NCBI RefSeq assembly: GCF_901000735.1
Contig: NC_081547.1
Location: 23,366,046-23,430,045, forward strand
Reading direction: 5' to 3'
DNA from: Corylus avellana
Taxonomy: Eukaryota; Streptophyta; Magnoliopsida; Fagales; Betulaceae
Length of the DNA: 64,000 nt
Positions 47,297 through 60,000 of the stretch are shown here, in pieces. The position numbers and the translations under genes were made by a program. Within the stretch, counting starts at the first letter, position 1; every line of letters starts with the position of its first letter. Under the pieces are notes generated by a model. It was not told where the DNA came from and made no database searches. It worked only from the letters and a program-made list of their open reading frames with translations.

Positions 47297-48239
47297 AAAT
47301 ATCAAACTGTCTAAATATTTATCTACTTTAACTAAATATTCTATTTTATTGATGAAACCAACTTCTGAACTCTTTGCATTAAAAATATACTTCAATTGAG
47401 AGGAAAAAAGAAATATGAAAGAGAAAGAATAATAAAAAATAAATAACTTTCACTTTTGGACTCTTTACATTTAGGTAACATTACCACAAGAATTCAATTA
47501 ACATTGAGTAGATAGTTTGTTAAATAGACTTTTTTGTGAGTTTTTTTTTTTCAAATTTTTAGAGAAAAATTAAATTTGAAGAGTTCAATTGGAATGCTCT
47601 TAGTGAGTCTTCAACATTTAACATTTTTTTTTTTTTGCATCAAATTTGATTAAAAATCACTCTTTATAACTTTCAATTCTTCTTTCATTTTTTCCCACAT
47701 CACAATATAATTGATGTTGATGTAACGTATTAATGGATTTAGTCAATTTTTCTAACGACTTATATATTTATTGCTTTCCCCCCAAAAGAGTCTTTAATCA
47801 CTTATTGAATCCTACAAGTTATTTGTCAGAATCTCAAAGCATGGAATTGAGCGGTTGTTACAGTATTCTGGGTAAATAATTCTGAGTAGCAGGTACCTAC
47901 AAAAAAAAAAAAAAAAAAAAAATAATAATAATAATAATAATTTAAAGGCAAAAGGTCAAAAAACCTTCGAGAAGTTTGAAATTGTGATTAGATTGACAAA
48001 TGACGATTATGCTAATCAAATTAAGACAACTCATCTTGCGCCTCAAAATTTGGTGGCAACTTATTATTATTATTATTATTTTAATATGGTATGGTTGATG
48101 GCTAATTTTTTGCTATCAACCCACATACTACAAGCACGTCAAATCAACAGGGTCAAACTTGAATGTCATTTTTTTTTTTTAATTTCATTTTCTGGTTGCT
48201 TGACCAACTAACTAGCATGTGTATTTTTCATTTTTTAAA

Positions 48240-48950
48240 GGAAAAAATATACTTTACTCCCTAAATTTTGAGGCAATTTTTAATTCGACTTTTAATGTTT
48301 TAATTTTGGCAATATACTTCCCAAACTTTTAAATTTTTGCAATTTGACCAATTGTATCCCAAACTTTCCATATTGCCCATAATTTGACCAATTATATCCC
48401 AAATTTTCTTTCACTTTTGCCCTCATTTCAGACCAAGAAAATGATGCTTATACCCTCTTGAACATATTAACTTTATTTGTAGTGAGGGCAAATGTGGAAG
48501 AAAAAAATTTAAAATGGCACATGAATTGCACATGAACGTTGATCGTCAATTTTAACCTCTTTGGCTGACGAAATGGGGTTTTTTGTCATAAGATGATAGT
48601 TTGATGGGGTCAGGTGTCATAGTTGGTAGTTCATGAGGGGAAAGTGCCAAGGCACTCTAGTTCATGGGGGCAAAAGGTAATTACCTCAAAAATAAAAAAT
48701 AAATAAAAAAATTCGGGGTGGCTCTTTGGCCATCTGGCCATTTTTGCACCCCCAAAGTTGTTTTTTTTTTTTTTAAATAAAAATTTTATATTAAAAAAAA
48801 AAATTAGGGGCAATATGAGAATTTTGAGATAACATTGGTCGAATTGCAAAAATTTGGAAGTTTGGGGAGGGGGGTGCATTGTCAAAATTGAAACTTTTGA
48901 GGTCGAATTGAAAAACGCTCTAAACTTTGGGAGGAAAAGTGTAATTTTCC
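48240..48950. mobile_element. MITE with about 150 bp inverted ends
   Basis: ggaaaaaatatactttactc ... tttttaattcgac is mirrored by gtcgaattgaaaaac ... gaggaaaagtgtaattttcc. Further inside, tttgcaatttgacc pairs with ggtcgaattgcaaa. Total about 711 bp, no coding capacity; target duplication not resolvable in the T-rich flanks. Confidence 0.7.
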
Positions 48951-49217
48951 TTTTTTTTTTTTTTTTAAATAAGAAACACTTAAGAGAGTAATTTTTCTTC
49001 AGTTTTTGGCAATTTCTTGATTTTTCTTAAATTTGTATAAGAGTTGTGATTTTTGACCATTATTTAAACTTCCATAAGGATTTCTCTGCACTAAACACAT
49101 AATAACATGTTCATACAATTTCAACACAAAGCTTTTGGTGAATTTCACCAAGCTCTTCTTGTTTATTTCTTCTTCAAATACTTCCCTTCCAGCTTAAAAG
49201 CTCTTCTAATTTCAAAA

Positions 49218-52200
49218 TCATTGCCAAGTTACTGCTATTGGACTTCTCACAGTATACAACTCAGACATCCAAATCAAAGACCCAAAAGAAAACTTGGTAG
49301 AAATTTTTTTCCCACCTAATGCAGTAAACCTCACACTGTAACTTAACTTCTCACCCAAGTTTCCAAAAGTTAAGCTCCTTGGCTCAACAGTAACTGATAA
49401 TCCAACTGGTTCATCCACTTTCACCACATATGTACTCCTTGGGGTCCCAACATTTGTCACTGTCCTCTTGTATGCCACACTTACTTTCCTGGCATTTTCA
49501 TCCAAAATCACAGCAAAAGAAGGGTAATTCAGGTTGCCTGCAGGCTCAAAAACTGCTTTGTTAGGACAAGTGAAATTCCCCCTTGACAGCAAAGCTATCT
49601 GAGAAGAGGTATAATTGAGGCTGCACAAATAATTAAGGTAGTCCTTGGATGAGATGTCGTAGATTAGCCCTGGATTAGCAGCACTTTGTGGATCAACATG
49701 GCCTGAACCAAATGCAAAAGGTGTTGCCGGTGCAGAGGTGTTAGAGCCAACATCTGCTATTGGACCCCGTTTGTTGTCTACTGTGTAAGCTGTTGTCATT
49801 AGAGCAGATTTGATTGCTGCAGATGACCAACGTTTGTGTACAGATTTGAGCAGAGCAGCTAAGCCACTGACATGAGGACAAGACATGGAAGTCCCTGAAA
49901 TTATGTTGAACATGACACTTCTTTTGTCGGTGTTGAGCAAGGATGGGCTAGTCTTTGGCGGCCAAGCAGCCAATATGTTCACGCCTGTATTAAAATATAA
50001 ATTAAATGATTAATTTCAGCCATTTGTATTAACTTAAATTTTTTTAGATAAATGTTGATTTAACAACCTGGTGCAGTCACGTCAGGCTTGATCACATCCG
50101 GTCCAACCAAGCTTGGCCCTCGAGACGAAAATGCCGCCATTGCTGGTGCGGTGTTGCCGTAAACCATTCCTTTGAATGTCACCGACGCGGTTGGGGTTTT
50201 CGCCGAGCCGACATAGTTCTTGACGGCTTTACCTGCAGAAGCACCTAAAGAAGTGGCTGGCAAAATGTGGGGGTCAGCAAAAAGCTCCTCACCTTCATCT
50301 TCAGTGTTGAGTAACAGCATTCCAGCACCTCCTGCCTTTTTCACTTGCTCTCCCTTTTGTGTCCGGCTATTTATTCCTCGCTCGCAAACAACAATCTTTC
50401 CCTTCACAAGCTTTGGCGATAGGGAGCCATCAAGACAAAGATTTGCTCCTATGCCACCTGCAGTGCTTGCATATACAAGTGGCAGCTGCTTAGTCCGCTC
50501 GCCAGAGTATAAAGATGACCCTTCAAAAGTTTTCCCATTTCCAAGCTTCACTTTTGTTGGAAAGCTTCTGTCGATGTAGCTTGCAGCAACGGTCATGATC
50601 CATGGTGCCGTATTGCCCACAGAAGAGCTAAAAGGGCCTGAATTGCCCGCGGAGCAAGAAACAAAAACCCCTTTTTGGACTGCCCCAAATGAGGCTATTG
50701 CAACATTGTCACTATAATATGGCCTGGAGATTCCTCCTAAAGAGAGTGACAGGACATCGACTCCATCAGCAACAGCACGGTCCATGGCGGCCAATATATC
50801 AGAATTGGCGCAACCTGCCGTCCAGCACGCTTTATAAGCCGCAACTCTTGACGTATATCTGTTAAAGTATTGATTAAATAATTAAATTTTTTATTTTTTA
50901 TCAACTTATATAAACTTTTATGATAAGTGGCGATTTTGTAAGAATTTGAGAATTTATTACTCCTAATGTTATAAGGTTATGTAATACTAATCCTATTAAA
51001 CTGTTGGTTAATTAAGAGGATTGGTTTCCATCTTTCTTTGATAGGAAGTTGAGTTATAAGTGAATAAAGAAAACCATTTTCCTAGTGTTTAGGCTTTCAT
51101 ATCAAGATTTTAAGAACGTTTAGGCTTTCATATCAAAATTTAATCAAAATTAAATGATTAAATTTCATCCGCTTAAACTTTTAAGATAAGTAATGGTTTT
51201 GAAATAATTTATTAGACTCTTAATGTTATAAGGTTATTCAATACTAATATCATTAAATTGTTGGTTAATTAAGAGAAGTGGTTTCCATTTGAATTAAAGC
51301 TTCTTTGATGGAAAGTTGAGTTATAAGTGATTAAAGGAAACCGTTATTTGTCTACCCTATAAATATATGTACAATATTCATCGGACATTAGTTTTGTGTA
51401 TCTTAAAAGGATTAAGCGAGAGAAGCCGATTTCTAATGATATGTCGATTTATCATACAAGTTTAACATGCATGATAATCACGTCATGAGTTCGAACGTTA
51501 ACTAATATAAACAGTGTGATTTAACAGTACCTCATTCCGCTGGCGACACCCTTTGCGACGCCGAAGAGGCTTGCGCTGTGCACGAGATTTCCGGCAGCAG
51601 TTGAAGCAGTGTGTGTCCCGTGGCCTTCAGAGTCCCGAGGGGATCGATAATCCAGAGTCTCATTGATTCTTCCAGCAAAGGCCTCGTACCCTTTGAAGAA
51701 GGCTCTTGCACCAATTAGTTTCTTGTTACAGCTTGACCGAGAGAAGTTTGTGCCTTTCTCACAAACGCCTTTCCAACGAGAGGGCACTTTGGGCATGCCG
51801 GAATCCTTGAAACTGACATGTTCCGGCCAGATTCCGGTGTCGACAATGCCTATGATCACATCTGAAGCCAAGCTGGAAGCGCTCCAGAGTCCTCTGCCGG
51901 GTTGCAGGCCAAGAAACAGAGGGGTGTGAGTGGTGTGGAGGCTTAGCATTTCGTCAGGAATGGCGGAGAGAAAGCCGTTGAGTTTTTTTAAGGATTCGAG
52001 CTGTTTGGTTGAGAGCTGGGCGGCAAAACCAGAAATGGTGGTCTCATAGATATAAAGAAGCTCGAGGGGTGACACTTGCTCATCTTCATATGAGTTTTCA
52101 GACATGGAATCAATCACAACTTCGTACCATTTTCTGGCATTTCCAGGAGTATCATCTGACGCTGTGATTTTGGTCTTGTCCATGTGGATTATGTATGTCT

Positions 52201-52270
52201 GTTTCCCCACTGAAGCAACTGAGCTTGCTGCCATGAAGGCTAGCAGAAGCAAGCATGTCCATAACATCAT
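49218..52270 (-). CDS. Subtilisin-like serine protease, SBT1.1-like, 3 coding exons
   Basis: Exons: 52270-51531, 50858-50068, 49984-49218; 765 aa. A secreted plant subtilase (family S8A). Visible order: signal peptide [21 protein letters not shown]9 prodomain ([10 protein letters not shown]...), then the catalytic domain with Asp144 (DTGIWPE), His217 (GHGTHT), oxyanion Asn319 (SAGNSGP) and Ser543 (SGTSMSCPH), a PA domain insert between Asn and Ser, and the Fn-III-like C-terminal region ending SPIAVTWQ. The triad is complete, so it should be active in the cell wall or apoplast. Both introns are GT-AG (phases 2 and 1) and both look derived from TRIM-like terminal repeats. That is notable because most SBT1-group genes are, to my knowledge, intronless. 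The subgroup call SBT1.1 is from overall wording and is less certain than the family. Confidence 0.94.
49986..50065 (+). mobile_element. Solo TRIM-like LTR forming intron 2 of the SBT1.1-like gene
   Basis: 80 of the 83 intron bases align end to end with the PEX16-intron TRIM repeat: TGTATTAAAATATAAATT...GATTTAACA here against TGTTAGAATATTAATT...GATATAACA there, about 75 percent alike by eye. It starts one base after the exon 3 edge and ends two bases before the exon 2 edge. Confidence 0.65.
50860..51526 (+). mobile_element. TRIM-like element array forming intron 1 of the SBT1.1-like gene
   Basis: The intron (50859-51530) opens with TGTTAAAGTATTGATTAAAT and closes with GTGATTTAACA, the two ends of the TRIM-like repeat. 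Inside, a unit of about 265 bp occurs twice (from about 50870 and from about 51140). Each unit begins with the repeat wording (attaaatgattaaattt, aacttttaagataagt) and continues with taatgttataaggttat and tggttaattaagag. Confidence 0.6.
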
Positions 52271-52275
52271 GATGA

Positions 52276-52974
52276 CTGTAAAACATAAAAATAAATAAAT
52301 AAAAGGTCTAAGAGTATGCTTATTGGTGAATAATTTAATAACTATACATTTAAAATCTCTTCATGCATGTGAATTGCAGTATATATTTTAAAAAATAAAA
52401 ATAAAAATGGAAAATAGCTTACTCATTTTGTTGGTGTCTTCGGCATGTTCTTAATTTAGATTTGCAATGAATTTAAAACTATATGATAGATATATAGATG
52501 TAATATTACCAAAACATCAAGCATTGTTGTTTAATTATGAGAAATGATAAAAATCATTCTCTCAACTATCTCCGTATAGTGAACGAGTGAATTTACCATT
52601 TAATTTTTATGGAATCTATACGAGTCCACAAATCCAATGGTAGATCTATTAGATTTGTAAAACAATATAATTGAAAGATGGTTGAGAGAATGACGTGTAA
52701 CATGCCTCTTTAATTATTGTCCATCACCCACTCCCTCCCTCCTTCCCCCAAAAAAAGTCTCGGTTTGGGCCCAATTCCAGTTAAAACTAGACCAGTTGAG
52801 ATTCTTGTTATGGGATACGTGCCCCTAATTCCGACATGTCAAATTTCAAATGGAATTGGATCCAAGCTAAGAAAAAAAAAAAATCCACGAAAAAAAGAAA
52901 AGCATAGAGAGAGCTGCAGGTTAGGTAAATAAAATGAAAAAGAATGCATAGAGATCGAGAGAGTTGGTGTATAC
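52276..52974 (-). other. Candidate 5' UTR intron of the SBT1.1-like gene
   Basis: On the minus strand a good donor (AAGAAG|GTATAC, after 52975) and a good acceptor (TTTTACAG|TC, before 52275) bracket 699 bp, ending 5 nt before the ATG. A TATA box lies at 53048-53054, so a short non-coding first exon at about 53020-52975 is plausible. Confidence 0.45.
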
Positions 52975-53047
52975 CTTCTTCCTTGCACAACCAATGAGAA
53001 TGAGAACTAAAATGTAGGATGAGTGATAATCCATTAGAAAGAGGTTC

Positions 53048-53054
53048 TTTTATA
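53048..53054 (-). promoter_or_regulatory. TATA box of the SBT1.1-like gene
   Basis: Minus strand reads CCTATAAAAG, a strong TATA match, about 30 bp upstream of the expected start of the non-coding first exon. Confidence 0.45.
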
Positions 53055-53059
53055 GGCAA

Positions 53060-56000
53060 AATCAAACAAGAAATTTAACTACAAAAAAATTGGGTTTTAG
53101 TGACTTCAATTTGATGACATGTCGGCCAAAAACGTCACTAATTGGATGGTGACGTGGGTCGCGGGGCATTAATTGAGCACATAAAGATAGAAAGAATCTT
53201 TCCCACTTTTTCTTCCCCTTCAAAAGTACACGTTTTCAATTGGATTAAAGCATCGCCATGATTGTTTCACCTTCTCCATCCAAAAAAAAAAAAAGGGACC
53301 AAAGCAAGAGGAGGGAAAGCTCGAGAAGACTAAGAAGCGTAAGCAACAATCCAACATTGTACCAAGGGAATTTTAGGGTATGTTAATGTGTTTTGAATAG
53401 TGTTTTTTGCTTTTAGTTTGAAAAAGTGTTTTAATATGATATAAATGAGAAAAAAGCTTTTTAGACGGGGTGTATTTTGTTTTTAAAAGTTTTTCTAGTA
53501 GAGTCTATAATTGAGAAAATGTTTTCTATGTGCTGCACTTACTTATTTTGAGAAACCCAAATAAATATAGTGCCCAACTAGTTAAAACTTTTTAAAAAAA
53601 TGAATTAAGAGAAAAAAAAAAAAAATGTCAGCCAAGATGGCTGCGCGACCACCCTAATCAGAATAGGGGTGACTGCACAGCCACCCCGACAAGTACAAGC
53701 ATAGGCGAAGCCACATGAGGGTGAGAGATCGAGGGTGTTTTGCCACCTCTGACCCTTCTAAAATTTAAATAGCCTCAAAAGAGTAATGTTAGAAGTCCTC
53801 TTTATGTCTTTTTTGTGTCTCTTAAAAACTGATGCGAGTTTTAAAATTATTATTGAATCAAAATCTAATAATAATTTATCATAAATTCAATAATAATTTT
53901 AAAAGTCACATTATTTTTGAATGATACAAGAAGGAGATGGGGATGGCGTCTGGCATTACTTGCCTACGAATAATTTCACTTCTAACTTTTATTGCCCACC
54001 TTTAAACAAAAGAAGAAAAAGTGCCTCTATTTTAAATATTAGTTATGATGAAATCCTCAACAAACTTATCAATGCATGAGACAAGCAATAACAGTATACC
54101 CAAAAGGCAAACATGTGCTTGTGCCGGGTCTTTGTTGGGCATTTTGTTGTTTTTCTGTTGTTATTTTTAAGTGTATTTTAATTTTATTGATGTCATGTTT
54201 TTTTGGTTTTGGTGGTTATTAATCTCCCTGTGTCTTTGAGTTCCGTCTTTGCTGTGGAGATTTTTGAAACCGGTACTCTTTCCTCTTCATCGGATCCAGA
54301 TGGAATTTTGGTGCTCATCTAATATTAGATGATTAATCATCGACATCCGTTTGGTTGTCATCTCAGTTGCTTGCTAGTAAGGGTTTGGGAAGAGTTGAGG
54401 GACTTTCAAGGTTTGTGCCCCTTCCCATGCCCCTCAGCTTTGCCGTAATACTGTCTTCAATGGCCCTTCAAAGAGGATCGGGCCAATTTTTGACCAATTT
54501 TCTACTATTTGATTTTGCCCCTGTAAACCAAAATTTCGATTCCACCACTGAATAATAGGATGGCCGTGTGACCACCCCCACTACTTGGAGTGGCCCTAAG
54601 GCTATGGCCGCCCTAATTATATAATTTTTTTAAATAATAAGTTAGATCTTACATCTATAAAAGTTAACAGTGCCTGTTTTGTCAAAATGTTCTTATAACA
54701 AAAGAAGAAGACATATTTATAAAAAGGGTTTTGTTTCTAAGATTGTTTCTTAATTAATGTTTTTTTCTTGCAAACAGAAAACCAAAACACAATCAGGGTG
54801 TGCTTGTTAAAGGGTTTTGATCCGATACTATAGTAAAAATTGATTGTTGTAAAAAAAAAAGAGTAAGAATGGGTTTTTTGAAAAAGTAAAAAAGTAAGAA
54901 TGTTTGGTATAGAAAAATGAAAATTTTTTGTTTTGTAATGATTTTTTTATTTTAATAATAATAAAAAATAATTGATGTGACGTAAAAAGTAAGAAAATGT
55001 TGAAAAAATGAAAAAAGAAAGAGAAAAAGAGTGAGATGACTAGTATTGAATCAAAATCGTTTAGCAAATAGGGCCTCAAGCATGTCCATGATGCCGTACG
55101 ACGTCCCGTAAAACTAGTTGGAATTAATGTAGCATCTCAATATATAACTAGGAAGTTGGTCTATCGGAGAATATTTAGTTAATTAGTTCTATTGATTGGA
55201 CGAAGTTTTAGTACGTTTGGATTTTTTATTGTTCTGCAAATATTAATTTCATGGTTACAACTCTTACACTAATTTGCTTCTTTCACATTACATATTTACA
55301 CAAAGATGAACAAGAGAGAGAGAAGATAAGATGAAAGAGAAGAGGCCAGAATGAGCACCCCACCAACTACAACTTTAATCATGACTAGTCATTATTCGAG
55401 GCGTGGGTTTGGCAGAGAATGAATTTAATTTGTATATATGTAACTCTCAATTTCCGTCCACCTTTTGTTTGATGCCTATATATATATACAGACACACATC
55501 TAAGCTTTCATTCCAAGGGAAATAGTACTCAAATACTATGTTTTTTACTTCATTTCTTAAGCGAATGAGCTGGTTCAACTGTTATTGAAAGCCACGAAGC
55601 TTATTCGTCATCCACAGTTGATTTTATCTTTCCTTTGAAGGCTGGTCTTCTTTGAAGCCTGTCAATGATTAATTTCATTGAGGGGTATCTTAGATGCTTG
55701 TCCATGAAGCAAGGTTACGTGGTCCTGCTCTAGGGCTTAACAAAATCATGTGGTCCGAGCCTGGCCAAGACTAGAAGATGAAGTAGCCAAGTCTGTAAAA
55801 AATCTCACAGGCTAACATAGATGAATGCATGAGAACTTACTTAATTAAGTAGAGTGAATAACAAGAAATTCATTGGCTAGAGCACTTCCAATGGCCTAAG
55901 TATTTCCTCCTTTTTTTGGCCAAAATGACTAAACAAAAATCCTTAAAAAGCCAGCCCATCAGATTAGTCATTTAAAATGCAAAATGCGTCGTGATGCATT

Positions 56001-57076
56001 AATTTTTGTTCCATTTGTAAACAGTAACGTGACATTGTACTCAAATTTATCTTTTGTTTATTATTTCTCTCTCCCTCGATCTCTTTTTTTCCACGCTTTT
56101 CTCCTTCATTTTCAATATTTATCTCGAGTTGTTGTGAACAGTTTCAGATCAATGATTCATAGTCATGTTGTGGTTGGCATGGTTGTAAGCTGTTTCTCTT
56201 CTAGTATCGAGTTGTTTTAATTTGCTATTGAGATAGAATGGATTGATTGGCATCCGAAAGATCGAGGCAATTAAGGACAATTTAAATTCAATGACAAATT
56301 CTCTCAAACCTGAGGGGGATGATGGAGACCAAATAGCCAATACCTTCATGCAAAGCTCATTCGACCAAGTCCACGAGATGTTGCTCAGTACTAATTCTTG
56401 AGTGCTTCATTTCAGTCGAATTATGTTTGATTGAGAATGCAATGTTTTGTCGTGTTCTAGCAAACTTAATGTTTGTTCGACTAAGATCACAAAAATGTAA
56501 TTTAATAATTTATATTTTTAAGACAACGACCTTAGTTCTATTTAAGCTCAATAGGGACAACTTGGCCGCTAGACTTCAGTATTTTTATCAATTTTTCAAT
56601 AATAATTAAAAAAAAAAAAAACTCCATGGAGATTTTTTTTTTTCTCAATTTTTCGGCCCGCAGACTCCATGGACAATATAATGAGTGATGCTACATACTA
56701 CACCTTCATCACATTAGGTTGATATAGCCGTGCTCATCAAAGGCCGATCCAATGACTGATGAGTATATATTGTCATATTAGCCCAGCAACACGGGGGTAG
56801 TTTGAGCATTACTCAAATCTAATTATTGTACTTATCTACCATTTATGCTTATCTCCATAGAGTCAATTGAGCCAATAAAAGAGAATAAGTGAACCAAATT
56901 GGATAAATTAATGAAGTGAAGCTTAGAACATAATTAAGAAATACAATGTACATAAGCGTACAAGCATGTACGTAGACATGCCCCTACTGCTATATAGCAC
57001 ACTATGTCGGCATCGAAGCACCAATCTTCACACGCCGACCGTTAGATTCATTCCCGTTTTTCATATTACCGTTATT
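53060..57076. other. Gene-free stretch between the two subtilase types
   Basis: Contains short GC-rich ggtggcc-type pieces at about 53630-53690 and 54545-54615, AT-rich low-complexity DNA (54830-55070), a GA-rich patch (55312-55345) and unrecognised single-copy-looking sequence. The open frame at 54355-54555 has no domain I know. The last 150 bp are the likely 3' UTR of the SBT4.14-like gene. Confidence 0.45.
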
Positions 57077-60000
57077 TCATGGACTATAAATGACAACTGG
57101 GCTCCTTACAATGTTGCGGGAACTTTTCCATACAAGTGAACCAGAAACCATTTGCAAGCTTGGCATTGCCTTGGCTCTCACGACAACCCTGTAGCGTAGC
57201 GTCTGATTGACGGCAGTGAAGGAGAGACTCGAGGGGTTCACAGTGATTTCAACTCCTTTGGGAGCTCTAATGGTGGCGTTGTAGACGGATTGAGCAGCGC
57301 CGACATTGGTGACTACTCTCTGGAAAACACCTGTTGTTGTCTGTTGCTTGGCTTGCAAGCTAAGATGTATGGTTGGATAGTTGAGATCATCGTAGCCAAT
57401 TCCACGACGGAATTTTGTACAGTTTACGGATTTTGAACCGAATAGAACTGCCAAAGAGGATGAATTATAGCCCTCGTGGCATAAGAACCGGATGTAAAGG
57501 AGTTCACCCATGTCATAAACTAAGCCGGGGTTGGTAGCTCGAATTGGATTCACTTGACCGGCACCATATGCAAATTCTCCATGTTTGGTCACTCTCTGGC
57601 TCATAGGAGTCGCTTCACAAATAGATCGATGCAATTAGTGTCAATTAACCATGAAGAAATTGTTTGTCCTCATGGAGGGTCCAACTGTAAATTTGATTAT
57701 TCATGAGACAGTTTTGAAATTGTGTTTGAGGGGCCTAAAATTACGTTTAACACTCAAAAAGTCCGTTTAAAGAAAAAAGTAATCATTTGATAAAAAAATT
57801 AAAAGTGTTTTAAGAGTTCAAAAAGCTCAAAAATGGTCAAAAACGCATTTTTATCAAAAGCTTAAAAATGAAGCTTTTGCCAAACAAATTTTTTTGACTA
57901 AAAAGTTCTATTTCTCAAACGCAATCCCAAACATGCTCTTATAAGTTAAAAAAAAAAAAAAAAAAAAAAAAAAGCTTTTTTAAATGAAGTTTTTATCAAA
58001 AGTGAGTTTTTTTTTTTTCTTTTCTTTTTTAGAGTAAAAAAAATTACTTTTTAAACTTTTTACGAAACAGACTAACTTTTGTTTGGCACGACTTTTTAAG
58101 TGCTCTCTAACACAATTTCGAACAGGCTCTAAGTGACTTATCACTCGAGCCAATCCCTTAGAGTTAAAGCCGAGATTTTTTGAAGCACACAAAGCTTTGG
58201 AGTATGCTTAAAATAAAAGACACTGAATATTTTTTTAGTTTTTTATAATTTTTAAGAATCATAAACCCTAAACCCTAAATTCCAAAGATCTAGTTAGAGC
58301 GAAACCCCAAACACTCCGATTATTAATTACCAAAAAAAAAAAAAAAACTTGTAATTAAGGAGAGGGTAAAATTTTTACCTGTGGTAATGAGGGCAGATTT
58401 GATAGCAGCTGGACTCCAATTTGGATGGAATGACTTGACATAGCCTGCTGCTCCGGCGACGTGAGGGCATGCCATTGAAGTCCCAGACAAGAGGGAAAAC
58501 TTGGAAAATTGGGTGTCACCTTTCAAGCCGGTGAGCGACTTCAAAGGGGTGAAAGCTGCCAGAATATTAACACCGGGTGCTGCAATATCGGGCTGTACCA
58601 CCACAACATATCGGCTTTGTTAATTAGGTTTAATATATACGTACACATCATGAAAGCCATGCAGAAAGCAGGAAAAAAGGTTTTGTGCTTAATTAGTTTG
58701 AAATATTACTTTGAGAACACGCTTTGTTCCGGAATTTGGGCCTCGAGATGAAAAATCAGCAATAAAAGGAGAAGGCTCCAATTTTATTTCGTGGGTCTTG
58801 CCTATCACTCCTGATGATGATGATCTACATTGCACAAGAAATTCAATTAATTACTTAATTAAGCAGTCTAGGCTAGGAACTATAATATATGTGTGTATGT
58901 ATATATATTTATATATATACCTTGTCAAATTTATGTAATTATCTATGATTTGGCCAATGGTGCCATTCACAATGGTTGCAGGGGACATGAAAATTGGGTT
59001 GGAATCCCAGGTATCATTACTTTGAAGTATAACTCCAGCACTGCCAATTCCGGTTAGATAAGAATCAGTACCCCATTCTCCTAATTTGCAGGAAATGATC
59101 CTTCCCTTCGCCTTAGCAGGGTTTAATGAGCCTGACAAGCAAAACCTGTACAATATATATGATGAAAAATGTTACTTTTGTTTTTGTGAAAAATTCCCAC
59201 TTGAACAAAGGGAATTAATTAAGTACCTAGCATCTTCCTTGGTTGAAGGGTCAAGGGCCACATCTTCCCCTCTAACAAGAGGGTATAATGCCTTCTTTGG
59301 ACTGAATGTGTTCACGCCAATCCCCTGGACATTTCACATATTATACTACTAGAATATTAATTAAATCATCAAATTCATCTATTTTTAGCTATTGACTTAA
59401 GCTTTTGAGATATATAAGTGATGATTTAATATGGTATAAGAGTCACATGTCCTAAGTTCGAACAATATTGTCGATCTATATCATTTACTCCCTATTATTT
59501 CAATTAAATATTTCACAATTTATTTATTTTTGGAAAAAGTGATGGTTTAACAATGACAATCTCATGCGCCAGTTAGTGTCCTCCTGCCGCCCTCCCTACA
59601 TAGTTGTTGCTGTTTTGTGGGGTATTTTTGGGCTAGCTTTATGTCTCCCAGTACTTGAGGAGATTTTTGCTCCGAACTTCATGTTGGTGCCACCTACCAT
59701 TGGCATATCCCTTCCGATCGACCTCTATCAATGCCTTCTTGTTGTGGGGGTTCAAGAAGGCCGGGTTAAGGAGCCTTTCGAAGTTCGTAACCCTTCTTGT
59801 GTTGTTTTCTTGAGTACTTCGATGCTAATCGCCTTAGCTGGCGACCATTATTGCTTAGGAAAAGAGTATATATATAGCCAAAAGAAATTTACAAGGCATG
59901 CATATAAAAATATAAAAACTTACTATGACGCTCTTTCCATTTCCCAAACGAACATCGCTCCTAAACGCCCTATCAATGCCACTAGCTGCCACGGTTAGAA

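Larger units (their letters stand above)
45172..49217. other. Gene-free stretch between PLD and the SBT1.1-like gene
   Basis: 45172-45650 is the likely PLD 5' UTR and promoter (minus strand), with a GA repeat at 45521-45536. The remainder holds MITEs at 46339-46707, 47067-47296 and 48240-48950, A-runs (46241-46264, 47900-47922) and ATT repeats (47923-47940, 48062-48080). The SBT1.1-like 3' UTR should lie just before 49218. No gene seen. Confidence 0.5.

Noticed and set aside
58265..58285. Telomere repeats (aaaccctaaaccctaaa)
   Set aside because: Only two to three units here and at 19366-19383; common isolated words in plant introns and promoters, not a telomere or a clear feature.
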